From positions 1 through 23,480 of the forward strand of contig DATKQY010000011.1 in assembly GCA_035532475.1 (NCBI GenBank): DNA of 23,480 nucleotides, read 5' to 3'. How positions within the stretch are numbered: position 1 is the stretch's first letter; the number at the start of each line of letters is the position of its first letter. The notes under the pieces were generated by a model. The model saw nothing but the letters and a program-made list of their open reading frames with translations, was not told the origin of the DNA and did no database searches. Shown one piece after another: positions 15,537 through 22,663 of the stretch. The DNA comes from DATKQY01 sp035532475 (lineage in GTDB: Bacteria; Actinomycetota; Acidimicrobiia; Acidimicrobiales; Bog-793). Position numbers and translations under genes: made by a program.

Positions 15537-17158
15537 GCGACCGCCTCGCCTACGACAAGGCGACGGCCGAGCTGCCCGGGACGACGACCGACTCCTCGAT
15601 CGAGGTCCGCCCTCTCTACACCGCGGCCGATCTCGCCGGAGCCGCGCTCGAGGAGCGGCTCGGGCTCCCGGGCCAGCCCCCCTTCACGCGCGGGCCGTAC
15701 CCGTCGATGTACCGCGGCCAGCTCTGGACGATGCGCCAGTTCGCCGGCTACGGCTCGTCGGAGGAGACGAACGAGCGCTTCAAGTTCCTCCTGCGCCAGG
15801 GCCAGACGGCGCTGTCGGTGGCGTTCGACCTGCCGACCCAGCTCGGTTACGACTCGGACCACGACCTCGCCCGGCCCGAGGTCGGCCGCGTCGGCGTCGC
15901 CGTCGACACCGCGGACGACGTGGACGAGCTGTTCGAAGGCCTACCGCTCGACAAGGTCTCGGTGAACTTCACGATCAACGCCACCGCCCCGATCATCCTT
16001 GCCATGTACCTCGTCGCCGCAGATCGCCAGGACGTCGCTTACGAGCGCCTTTCGGGGACGCTGCAGAACGACATCTTGAAGGAGTTCCTCGCCCGCAAGC
16101 TGTTCGTCTACCCACCCGCTCCCTCGATGCGGCTCGCCGCGGACGTCGTCGAGTACGCGGCCGCCCACCTCCCGCGCTTCAACCCGATTTCGATCACCGG
16201 CTACCACGCCCGCGAAGCAGGCTGTGACGCCGTCCAGGAGCTCGGCCTGACGATGGCCGACGCCGTCGCCTACGCCAGGGAGCTCGTCGGCCGGGGGATC
16301 GACTTCGACACCTTCGCCCCCCGGCTGTCGTTCCACTTCGCGACGACGCTCGACCTGTTCGAGGAGGTCGCCAAGCTCCGCGCCGCCAGGCGGCTCTGGC
16401 ACTCGATCGCCACCGAGCAGTTCGGGGCGAAGGATCCGGCCTCTGCGCGACTCCGCTTCTTCTCCGGCAACTCGGGCGCGACCCTGACGGCGCAGCAGCC
16501 GTACAACAACATCGTCCGCTCGACGATCCAGTGCCTCGGGGCCGTGCTCGGCGGCGCCCAGTCGGTCCACGTGATGGGCTACGACGAGGCGTACGAGCTG
16601 CCGAGTGAGGAGGCTGTGACGCTCTCGCTGCGGACTCAGCAGATCATCGCCTTCGAGAGCGGCGTGACCCGCACGGCCGATCCGCTCGCCGGCTCGTACT
16701 ACGTCGAGTGGCTGACCGACGAGGTAGAGCGACGCGCCCGGGAGGTGATGGACGCCGTCGAGCAGGCCGGCGGCGCCGTGGCAGCGCTCGAGGCGGGCAT
16801 ACCCCAGCGCTGGATCGCCGACTCCGCGTACCGGATCGAGCGTGAGATCGGCTCGGGCGCAAGGCCGAAGGTCGGCGTGAACCTGTACGAGGACGAGGCC
16901 GGTCGCGAAGAGCTCCGGCTGTTCCATCTCGACCCGCGCGTCGGCGAGCGCCAGATCCGGCGCCTCCAGGAGCGCCGCGCCGCGCGCGACGGCGGCCGGG
17001 TGCGTGCGGCGCTCAGGGCGTTGGCCGTCGACCTCGAGGACGGGCGCAACGTCATGCCGGCGCTCGTCGAGGCCTCGCGCGCGGGGGCGACGCTCGGCGA
17101 GATGTCGGACGTGCTGCGCCAGTCGTTCGGCGAGTTCAAAGAGCCGAACCCCTGGTGA
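15533..17158 (+). CDS. B12-dependent acyl-CoA mutase, large catalytic subunit
   Basis: A 541-residue TIM-barrel subunit of the methylmalonyl-CoA mutase family that isomerises acyl-CoAs by radical carbon-skeleton rearrangement. Conserved landmarks are YPSMYRGQLWTMRQ (56-69), FDLPTQLGYDSDH (98-110), GTLQNDILKEF (175-185) and ITGYHAREAG (221-230, with Tyr224 and His225). The specificity positions are mixed: Phe70 stands where MCM has Tyr89 (Phe in isobutyryl-CoA mutase), while Arg188 matches MCM Arg207, which grips a carboxylate. Two other pocket motifs differ from all versions I recall: RFFSGNSG (308-315) for the usual HxQTxG, and HVMGYDEA (346-353) for HTNSxDEA. Start at 15533 overlaps the small-subunit stop. 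A mutase is certain; the substrate is probably not standard methylmalonyl-CoA. Confidence 0.93.
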   Translation: MSDRLAYDKATAELPGTTTDSSIEVRPLYTAADLAGAALEERLGLPGQPPFTRGPYPSMYRGQLWTMRQFAGYGSSEETNERFKFLLRQGQTALSVAFDLPTQLGYDSDHDLARPEVGRVGVAVDTADDVDELFEGLPLDKVSVNFTINATAPIILAMYLVAADRQDVAYERLSGTLQNDILKEFLARKLFVYPPAPSMRLAADVVEYAAAHLPRFNPISITGYHAREAGCDAVQELGLTMADAVAYARELVGRGIDFDTFAPRLSFHFATTLDLFEEVAKLRAARRLWHSIATEQFGAKDPASARLRFFSGNSGATLTAQQPYNNIVRSTIQCLGAVLGGAQSVHVMGYDEAYELPSEEAVTLSLRTQQIIAFESGVTRTADPLAGSYYVEWLTDEVERRAREVMDAVEQAGGAVAALEAGIPQRWIADSAYRIEREIGSGARPKVGVNLYEDEAGREELRLFHLDPRVGERQIRRLQERRAARDGGRVRAALRALAVDLEDGRNVMPALVEASRAGATLGEMSDVLRQSFGEFKEPNPW

Positions 17159-18351
17159 GCGCGGCGCTCGAGGGCCTGAGGGTCGTCGACCTGACACGCT
17201 TCGTCGCCGGCTCGTACGCGACGAGCGTCCTCGCCGCGCTCGGGGCGGACGTCGTCAAGGTCGAGCCGCCGGGGGGCGACCCCTACCGCCGGCAGGGCAC
17301 CGAGTGGGTGAACGGCGAGTCGGTGCTGTTCATGTCGCTCAACGCCGGCAAGCGCAGCGTCGCGCTCGACTTCCGCACGCCTGCGGGGCGCGAGGTGCTC
17401 GAACGCCTCGTCGCGCGCTCCCACTTCTTCGTCGAGAACGCGCGACCGGGGAGCCTGGCGCGCCACGGCCTCGACTGGGACTCGCTCCACGCGCGCCACC
17501 CCGCGCTCGTCGTCGGCTCGATCTCGGGCTACGGCGACGTCGGGCCGGACGCGCACAAGGGCGGGTTCGACCTGATCCTGCAGGCAGAGTCGGGGCTGAT
17601 GAGCGTTACCGGCTCGCCCGAGGCGGGACCCGTGAAGGTGGGGGCGCCCCTGCTCGACGTCGGCGCCGGCCTGGCGTGCGCGCTCGGGCTCGTGGCCGCG
17701 CACGTCGAGCGGCTCTCCACCGGGCGCGGGCGGCTCGTGTCGACCTCGCTGCTCGAGTTCGCCCTCGCCGGCCTCGGGACGATCGCCGCGGGATACCTCG
17801 TCTCGGGCGAGGTGCCGGGGCTTCTCGGGACCCACTCGCCGAACTTCGCGCCCTACGGCGGCTTCCGCACCTCGGACGGCTGGATCGTGATGGCGGGCGC
17901 GGGCACCGAGGAGCTGTGGCGGCGCGCCTGCGAGGCCCTCGGGGCGGGCGAGCTGGTCTCCGACGAGCGGTTCGCGGACAACGCGCGGCGCGTGGCGCAC
18001 CGTGACGCGCTTACCGCCGCGCTCGAGGCGGTCCTCGCCCGCGCGCCCTCGAAGCACTGGCTCGGGGTGCTCGGGGCGGCGGGCGTCCCCGCCGCCGAGG
18101 TACGCGGCGTCGACGAGGTGCTCGCGAGCGACCAGGTCGCTGCGCTCGGCTCGCTCGAGCACCTGGCGCACCCGCGCGCCGGTGCGTCGGTCGTGGTCGC
18201 CCCGCCGCTCCGCGTCGACCGGGCGCCGCTCGGCTACGGCGCGGCCGCGCCCGTCCTCGGTGCCGACACCGCCACGGTGCTCGGCGAGCTCGGCGTCTCC
18301 GGGGAGGAGCTCGCCCGCCTCGTGCGCGAGGGGACCGCGGTGACGGCGTGA
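17155..18351 (+). CDS. CaiB/BaiF-type (class III) CoA-transferase
   Basis: A 398-residue enzyme of the formyl-CoA:oxalate transferase/alpha-methylacyl-CoA racemase fold. Diagnostic features are LEGLRVVDLTRFVAG at the N-terminus, GADVVKVEPPGGDPYR (30-45), the SLNAGKRSVALD segment (61-72) and the catalytic Asp139 in GGFDLILQAESG. It would move CoA between a donor thioester and a free acid, making the CoA substrate for the mutase encoded just upstream. The GTG start overlaps the mutase stop (GTGA), and its stop overlaps the next start (GTGA). Racemase or decarboxylase-linked activities occur in the same family, so the exact reaction is open. Confidence 0.92.
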   Translation: MSAALEGLRVVDLTRFVAGSYATSVLAALGADVVKVEPPGGDPYRRQGTEWVNGESVLFMSLNAGKRSVALDFRTPAGREVLERLVARSHFFVENARPGSLARHGLDWDSLHARHPALVVGSISGYGDVGPDAHKGGFDLILQAESGLMSVTGSPEAGPVKVGAPLLDVGAGLACALGLVAAHVERLSTGRGRLVSTSLLEFALAGLGTIAAGYLVSGEVPGLLGTHSPNFAPYGGFRTSDGWIVMAGAGTEELWRRACEALGAGELVSDERFADNARRVAHRDALTAALEAVLARAPSKHWLGVLGAAGVPAAEVRGVDEVLASDQVAALGSLEHLAHPRAGASVVVAPPLRVDRAPLGYGAAAPVLGADTATVLGELGVSGEELARLVREGTAVTA

Positions 18352-19502
18352 CGGTCGACCCGGCGGGCCGGGTCGACCTCGCCGCCCTAGCGGCCGAGGT
18401 GCTCGAACGGACCGTCGAGATCGCGGGCGTACCCGCCCCGACGGGTGGCGAGCAGCAGCGCGCGGTGACCGTCGCCGAGTGGTGGCGTCGCGACGGCTTC
18501 GCAGCGGTGTCGAGCGACCCGGCCGGCAACTGCTGGGCGACGGTGCGCGACGGCAGCGGCCCGGCGATCGTCCTCGCCGCCCACCTGGACACGGTGTTCG
18601 GTCCGGAGACCGAGCACGGCGTGGCCCGCTCAGGCGGCCGGCTCGTCGGTCCGGGCGTCGGTGACGATGCCGTCGCGCTCGGCGCGCTCGGCGCCGTCGG
18701 CCGCCTCCTCGCGTCGTCCGGAGGGTCGCTGCCGGTCCTCCTGCTCGCCACGGTCGGCGAGGAGGGTCTCGGCAATCTCGCCGGCGCCCGCCACGCTGTC
18801 GCGCACCCGCCGGTCGAGCTCGCCGCCTTCATCGCGATCGAGGGCAACTACCTCGGCAGGATCGGGACGACGGGCGTCGGGTCGCGTCGCTGGCGGGTCT
18901 CGCTCAGCGGGCCGGGTGGCCATGCGTGGGAAGAGGCCGGCGCCCCGAGCGCGCTGCACGAGGCCGCCCGCGTCGTGCACGCCCTCTCGTCGATCCCGAC
19001 GGTCGCCGGTTCCACCTCACTGAACGTCGGGAGGCTCAGCGGCGGCGAGGCGATCAACGCGCGGGCGCGCGAGGCCAGCTTCGAGCTGGACCTGCGCGGG
19101 GCCGACGAGCGCTCCCTCGACGGGCTCGAGGCGGCGGCCCGGTCGGTCCTCGACGGACCGGTCGCGCACGGGCTCAGCATCGGCCTCGTGGACATCGGCC
19201 GCCGACCGGCCGGGCGCATCGACGCCGGCCATCCGCTCGTCGGCGCGGCCAGGGCTGCCCTCGAGGCGCGCTCGATCGCCTGGCGTGAGGTGGCGAGCAG
19301 CACCGATGCGAACGCGGCGCACGCGGCCGGTCTCCCGGCGCTCGCGCTCGGGGTCACGATCGGGTCAGGCGAGCACACCCCGCAGGAGTGGATCGAGATC
19401 GGACCGGTCGCCGACGGCATCGCCGCCCTGTCGGACACCGTCGTGCGCTACGAGCAGGCCGTCGACGCGGCCGGAGCAAGGGAGGGACGCGCCCGTGAGT
19501 GA
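18348..19502 (+). CDS. M20-family metallohydrolase, canonical active site
   Basis: A 384-residue amidohydrolase/peptidase with the complete M20 ligand set: His79 and Asp81 (AAHLDTVF), bridging Asp near 106-107 (GPGVGDD), Glu138-Glu139 (VGEEGLG), Glu165 (AIEGNYLG) and a late His in GEHTPQEW. The dimerisation domain shows SLSGPGGHA (185-193). It would cleave a peptide, N-acyl or carbamoyl bond. Two M20 enzymes in one operon, one canonical and one with a changed catalytic pair, suggest two different steps. The start overlaps the CoA-transferase stop by GTGA; its 3' end overlaps the LLM gene by 8 bases. Confidence 0.9.
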   Translation: MTVDPAGRVDLAALAAEVLERTVEIAGVPAPTGGEQQRAVTVAEWWRRDGFAAVSSDPAGNCWATVRDGSGPAIVLAAHLDTVFGPETEHGVARSGGRLVGPGVGDDAVALGALGAVGRLLASSGGSLPVLLLATVGEEGLGNLAGARHAVAHPPVELAAFIAIEGNYLGRIGTTGVGSRRWRVSLSGPGGHAWEEAGAPSALHEAARVVHALSSIPTVAGSTSLNVGRLSGGEAINARAREASFELDLRGADERSLDGLEAAARSVLDGPVAHGLSIGLVDIGRRPAGRIDAGHPLVGAARAALEARSIAWREVASSTDANAAHAAGLPALALGVTIGSGEHTPQEWIEIGPVADGIAALSDTVVRYEQAVDAAGAREGRARE

Positions 19503-20499
19503 GCTGCGATCGGGGGTGGCCCTTCAGCCGGTGGACGACCCGACGACCTTCTCGGCGATGGCCCGGGAGATCGAGGACCTCGGGTTCGACAACCTCTGGC
19601 TCACCGACTCCTCGCTCCACGCGCGCAACTGCTACGTCTACCTCTCGCTCGCCGCCCAGTGCTCGACGAGGCTGACGCTCGGCACCGCGGTGACCAACCC
19701 GCTCACCCGCCACCCCGCCATCACCGCGAGCGCCATCGCGACGGTCGACGAGCTGTCCGGCGGGCGCACGGTCCTCGGCCTCGGCGCCGGCGACCGCCCG
19801 CTCCTCGCCCTCGGCCTGAAGCCGAGCCCGCTCGCGGACCTCGAAGCGACGATCGGCGCGCTCCGGGCGTTGTGGAGCGGGGCGGCGGTGAACCTCGAGG
19901 CGGGCTCGTTCTCGCTCCACGATGCGCACCTGCGCTTCCCGGCCCGGCCCGACATCCCGGTCTTCGTGTCCGCGAGCGGGCCCCGCACGCTCGAGCTCGC
20001 CGGTCGCCTGGCCGACGGCGTGATCCTGCTCGTCGGTCTCTTCCCCGATGCGATCGCCTGGGCACTCGACCACCTCGGGCGCGGCGCGCACCAGGCTGGC
20101 GGGCGGCCCCGGCCGCACGTCGCGGTGTTCGCCTACGGCGCGATCGACGACGACCGCGACTGGGCGACCGAGCGGGCGCGCTCGATCGCCGCCTGGTTCC
20201 CCCAGACCGCGCCGGCGATCTGCCGGCTCGCCGGGCTCGGTGACGAGCTCGCCGAGGAGGTCCGCCGCACCTACGGGGGCGGGGAGTTCCAGGAGGCGGC
20301 GAACGCGGCCGAGCTCCTGCCTGACGACTTCGTCCGCAAGGTGGCCCTCGCCGGCGACCGCTCGGACGCCCGGGCCCGGATCGAATCGGTCCTCGACGCG
20401 GGCGCCGACTCCGTCCACGTCTTCCCCCTCGGCGAGCGCCGGATGGACACCGTCCGTGCGTTCGCCGAGTGCTGGCGCGAGGTGACCGGCGCGCGCTGA
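19495..20499 (+). CDS. LLM-class flavin/F420-dependent oxidoreductase
   Basis: A 334-residue luciferase-like TIM barrel. The opening GVALQPVDDPTTFSAMAREIEDLGFDNLWLTD, the central LTLGTAVTNPLTRHPAITASAIATVDELSGGR and the later PVFVSASGPRTLELAGRLADGVI are typical of the Mer-like group (methylenetetrahydromethanopterin reductase type), many of whose actinobacterial members use coenzyme F420. It would reduce, oxidise or oxygenate the pathway compound. The GTG at 19495 is chosen because GGGAGGG lies about 9 bases upstream and the domain starts there. Cofactor choice cannot be settled by sequence alone: FMN-dependent monooxygenases share the fold. It is the last gene of the six-gene operon. Confidence 0.9.
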   Translation: MSELRSGVALQPVDDPTTFSAMAREIEDLGFDNLWLTDSSLHARNCYVYLSLAAQCSTRLTLGTAVTNPLTRHPAITASAIATVDELSGGRTVLGLGAGDRPLLALGLKPSPLADLEATIGALRALWSGAAVNLEAGSFSLHDAHLRFPARPDIPVFVSASGPRTLELAGRLADGVILLVGLFPDAIAWALDHLGRGAHQAGGRPRPHVAVFAYGAIDDDRDWATERARSIAAWFPQTAPAICRLAGLGDELAEEVRRTYGGGEFQEAANAAELLPDDFVRKVALAGDRSDARARIESVLDAGADSVHVFPLGERRMDTVRAFAECWREVTGAR

Positions 20500-20540
20500 G
20501 CCGGCCGCGGCGAGCCGGGCTCCGGCATCTCCGGCGACAG

Positions 20541-20560
20541 CTGGTATGGAAGATAGGATA
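20541..20560 (+). promoter_or_regulatory. AT-rich GGTAT-containing promoter region before the epimerase gene
   Basis: CTGGTAT at 20541-20547 repeats the first half of the motif seen at 9466-9478, followed by TAGGAT (20554-20559), a good -10 box. The rest of the 12-mer is not conserved, so this is the weakest member of the set. The 79-base gap between the LLM and epimerase genes is otherwise GC-rich. AGGGGG at 20569-20574 precedes the GTG start. Confidence 0.35.
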
Positions 20561-20578
20561 TTTGTCCCAGGGGGTGCT

Positions 20579-21025
20579 GTGAGCCGCTCCGAGACCGAGC
20601 TGAACGAGCGGGGGTGGGGGGTCCGGCGCATCCATCACGTGGCCTTTGCCCATCAGGGCCCTGAGGTGCTCGACCGCCTCGAATCCGTCCTCGGCCTGCG
20701 CTGCCACGAGCCCGAGCCGGCGGAAGGCTTCGTCGAGCGTATGTTCCCCATCGGCGACGCCTACCTCCAGACGCTCGAGGCCACCGGGCCGGGCGACGTC
20801 GGCCGCTTCGTGGACCGCCGGGGACCGGCGCTCCACCATGTCGCGTTCGAGGTGGAGGACCTCGACACGGCATTGGCTGAGCTGAGACGTCGCGGGACGA
20901 GAATGGTCGACGAGTCCCCCCGACCCGGTGGGGCCGGGACACGCATCGCGTTCCTGCACCCGTCAGCGTGCGGGGGGCTGCTGGTCGAGCTGGTTGAGCC
21001 GAGCCGGGAGGCACCTTCGTGGTAG
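20579..21025 (+). CDS. VOC-family protein, methylmalonyl-CoA epimerase-like
   Basis: A 148-residue glyoxalase/VOC-fold protein. The expected metal ligands of methylmalonyl-CoA epimerase are all in place: His20 (RIHHVAFA), Gln64 (YLQTLE), His86/87 (ALHHVAFEV) and Glu137 (LLVELVE). DESPRPGGAGTRIAFLHPSACGG (split at 111-133) is also characteristic. It would invert the C2 configuration of a methylmalonyl-type acyl-CoA so that it suits the mutase. An in-frame ATG at 20546 exists, but the GTG at 20579 follows AGGGGG and lies nearer the domain. Because the mutase pocket is unusual, the true substrate could be a related malonyl-CoA. It overlaps the GntR gene by 7 bases. Confidence 0.88.
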   Translation: MSRSETELNERGWGVRRIHHVAFAHQGPEVLDRLESVLGLRCHEPEPAEGFVERMFPIGDAYLQTLEATGPGDVGRFVDRRGPALHHVAFEVEDLDTALAELRRRGTRMVDESPRPGGAGTRIAFLHPSACGGLLVELVEPSREAPSW

Positions 21026-21750
21026 ACGCCGTCGAGCCCCGTGCGGAGCGCGCACACAGAACGAGCGCCGTGGAGTCGGCGTTCTCGGCCCGCCACGACC
21101 GCGCGAAGATCACCGACTGGGTCTTCGAGGAGCTGAAGAGCGCGATCATCGACCTCCGCCTGCCCCCCGGCGAGCCGCTCCGGGAGGCGACGCTCGCCGA
21201 CTCGCTCGGCGTGAGCAAGACACCGGTCCGCGAGGCGTTGACCCGCCTCGAGCTCGAGGGTCTCGTCGAGTCGACCTCGTTCAAGGGCGCCGTCGTCTCG
21301 AGCTACACGAGGCGTGACCTCGTCGAGCTCTACGAGCTGCGCGAGCTGCTCGAGGTCTGGGCCGTCCAGGAGGCCGCGAGCTCGATGGGCGACGACGCCC
21401 TCGCCCGCCTCGACGACCTGATGGAGGCGGGCGAGCGGCTGCGAGCCGAGGGCAGGACGGACGCGCTCGAGGGCGCGATCGACGAGTTCGACGGCTTCCT
21501 GTTCGAGCAGGTGACCAACCGCCGGATCAGCGCGCTGATCGACAACCTGCGCGCCCACCTGACGAGGATCGGCCGGCTGACAGCGGAGATCCCCGGCCGC
21601 CTGGCCACCTCGGTCGACGAGCACGCGCTCATCGCCGAGGCGCTCCGCCGCCGGGACCCTGAGGCCGCCGCCGCGGCCCTCCGCAGGCATATCGCGAGCG
21701 TCCGGGACGACCAGCTCACGACGCTCGACGAGCGCAGCGAAGGCACTTGA
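21019..21750 (+). CDS. GntR-family regulator with FCD domain
   Basis: A 243-residue regulator. The winged helix-turn-helix spans about 33-95 (LREATLADSLGVSKTPVREAL is the recognition region, about 54-74). The C-terminal FCD helical domain covers about 100-228. FCD proteins usually hold a metal through one Asp and three His; here Asp155, His202 and His224 are visible, while the expected FH position reads FD (157-158). FadR/FCD proteins typically repress catabolic genes and release DNA on binding an organic acid. The repeated GGTATCTGATGT sites in this cluster are natural candidates for its operators. It is co-transcribed with the epimerase, and its stop lies within the tenA promoter region. 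Confidence 0.93.
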   Translation: MVDAVEPRAERAHRTSAVESAFSARHDRAKITDWVFEELKSAIIDLRLPPGEPLREATLADSLGVSKTPVREALTRLELEGLVESTSFKGAVVSSYTRRDLVELYELRELLEVWAVQEAASSMGDDALARLDDLMEAGERLRAEGRTDALEGAIDEFDGFLFEQVTNRRISALIDNLRAHLTRIGRLTAEIPGRLATSVDEHALIAEALRRRDPEAAAAALRRHIASVRDDQLTTLDERSEGT

Positions 21751-21775
21751 CGCTCAACTTGGTATCTGATGTAGT
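21747..21775 (+). promoter_or_regulatory. tenA promoter with GGTATCTGATGT motif (possible leaderless start)
   Basis: TTGACG (21747-21752) overlaps the GntR stop codon; TGTAGT (21770-21775) is 17 bases further and is a fair -10 box. GGTATCTGATGT (21761-21772) fills the downstream half of the spacer and runs into the -10. The predicted transcription start, about 7 bases after the -10, falls at 21782-21783, exactly at an in-frame ATG, with no ribosome-binding site before it. This suggests a leaderless mRNA. Confidence 0.5.
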
Positions 21776-21782
21776 GCATCTC

Positions 21783-22463
21783 ATGTTCAAGGACGGTTCG
21801 AGCTCGGTCTCCGCTCGACTCCACGAGCACGGCAGCGCCGCCTGGGCAGCGGCGACCGGGCACCCGATGGTGAAGGAGATCGCCGCCGGCACCCTCCCTC
21901 ACCAGCACTTCCGCCACTACTTCGAGCAGAACATCGCCTACCTCGAGGACTACGCGCGGGCGATCGCCGCCATCGCGGCCAAGGCGCCCGACGCCGAGGC
22001 CCTCGAGGTGCTCGGGCGGATCCTCGCCCAGATCATCACCGTCGAGCTGCCGGCGAACCGCCGGTTCCTCGAGCGCCTCGGGGGGGACCCGGGCGGCGTG
22101 CGAGGCGTGGCGACGATGGAGCCGACGACCTACGCGTACACACGCCATCTGCTCGCGACCGCGGCGCTCGGCGACTGCGCCGCCGGCCTGACGGCCGTGC
22201 TGCCCTGCCAGTGGAGCTACGGCGAGATCGGCGCCGACATCGCCGGGGCGAAGCCGGACGACCCGATCTACGCCGACTGGGTCGAGGTCTTCGGCAACCC
22301 CGACTACGCCGAGCTCGTCGACGTCACGACGAGCCTGCTCGACCGGCTCGCGGACCCCGACCCGGCGAGCTTCAGCCGCCTGCAGGTGGTCTTCGACGCA
22401 TCGACGCGCTACGAGGTCGAGTTCTGGGACATGGCCTACGGGCCGCCCCCGGCGAGCTTCTAG
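21783..22463 (+). CDS. tenA: TenA-family thiaminase II-like protein (Asp44 replaced by Asn)
   Basis: A 226-residue all-helical TenA protein. Compared with B. subtilis TenA it keeps the nucleophilic Cys (Cys142 in LPCQWSYGEIG), the Tyr in TYAYT (117-119) and the Glu of YEVEFWDMAY (Glu211), which are the catalytic set for hydrolysing the C-N bond at the aminomethyl-pyrimidine. The residue equivalent to Asp44, which contacts the pyrimidine 4-amino/N3 edge, is Asn50 (FEQNIAYL in place of the usual QDxxY). This could shift recognition to a deaminated or otherwise different ring. The ATG at 21783 is preferred over a TTG at 21747 because the domain starts after it and the promoter ends just before it. 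No TPP riboswitch is visible upstream. Confidence 0.88.
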   Translation: MFKDGSSSVSARLHEHGSAAWAAATGHPMVKEIAAGTLPHQHFRHYFEQNIAYLEDYARAIAAIAAKAPDAEALEVLGRILAQIITVELPANRRFLERLGGDPGGVRGVATMEPTTYAYTRHLLATAALGDCAAGLTAVLPCQWSYGEIGADIAGAKPDDPIYADWVEVFGNPDYAELVDVTTSLLDRLADPDPASFSRLQVVFDASTRYEVEFWDMAYGPPPASF

Positions 22464-22478
22464 CGGCCGAGGCGGCCG
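22464..22478 (+). other. Short hairpin after tenA
   Basis: CGGCCG-AGG-CGGCCG directly follows the tenA stop codon: a 6-bp stem with a 3-base loop. Because CGGCCG is self-complementary it can fold in more than one way. It may attenuate transcription or mark a processing point before the small ORF; no T-tract follows. Confidence 0.3.
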
Positions 22479-22516
22479 TCTGAGATGCCGCGCACCTCGG
22501 CGAGGAAAGGGTGGAG

Positions 22517-22663
22517 ATGGCGACGGTGACCGGTCCGAAGCTCGAGTTCCCGCAGCACCCGCCGCGCCCGTGCACCGGCGGCGGCCGGACCAGCACCGAC
22601 CCGACGATCCCGACGCTCGACCCGGCGACCGGGCGGTCCGGCCGGTCGATCGGCCGGTCATGA
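22517..22663 (+). CDS. 48-residue ORF coupled to the second amidohydrolase
   Basis: A short open frame, ATG at 22517 to TGA at 22661-22663, preceded by GAGGAAAGGG with a 5-base spacing. Its stop overlaps the amidohydrolase ATG as ATGA. The product begins MATVTGPKLEFPQHPPRP and contains CTGGGRTSTDPTIPTLDP; it has no membrane segment and no domain I recognise. The good ribosome-binding site, together with the lack of one for the following gene, suggests that at least its translation matters. It could be a small accessory protein or a leader peptide. Its 3' third is a GC-rich hairpin, so coding bias there is not informative. Confidence 0.5.
   Translation: MATVTGPKLEFPQHPPRPCTGGGRTSTDPTIPTLDPATGRSGRSIGRS
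22638..22657 (+). promoter_or_regulatory. Hairpin masking the amidohydrolase start
   Basis: CCGGCCG (22638-22644) pairs with CGGCCGG (22651-22657) around a 6-base loop, ending 2 bases before the ATG at 22660. It occupies the position where a ribosome-binding site would be, and none is seen. Ribosomes finishing the 48-residue ORF would melt it, which fits translational coupling. Confidence 0.5.

Noticed and set aside
21747..21782. TTG start at 21747 for tenA
   Set aside because: It would add 12 non-conserved residues made from promoter-like sequence; the ATG at 21783 begins directly before the TenA domain.
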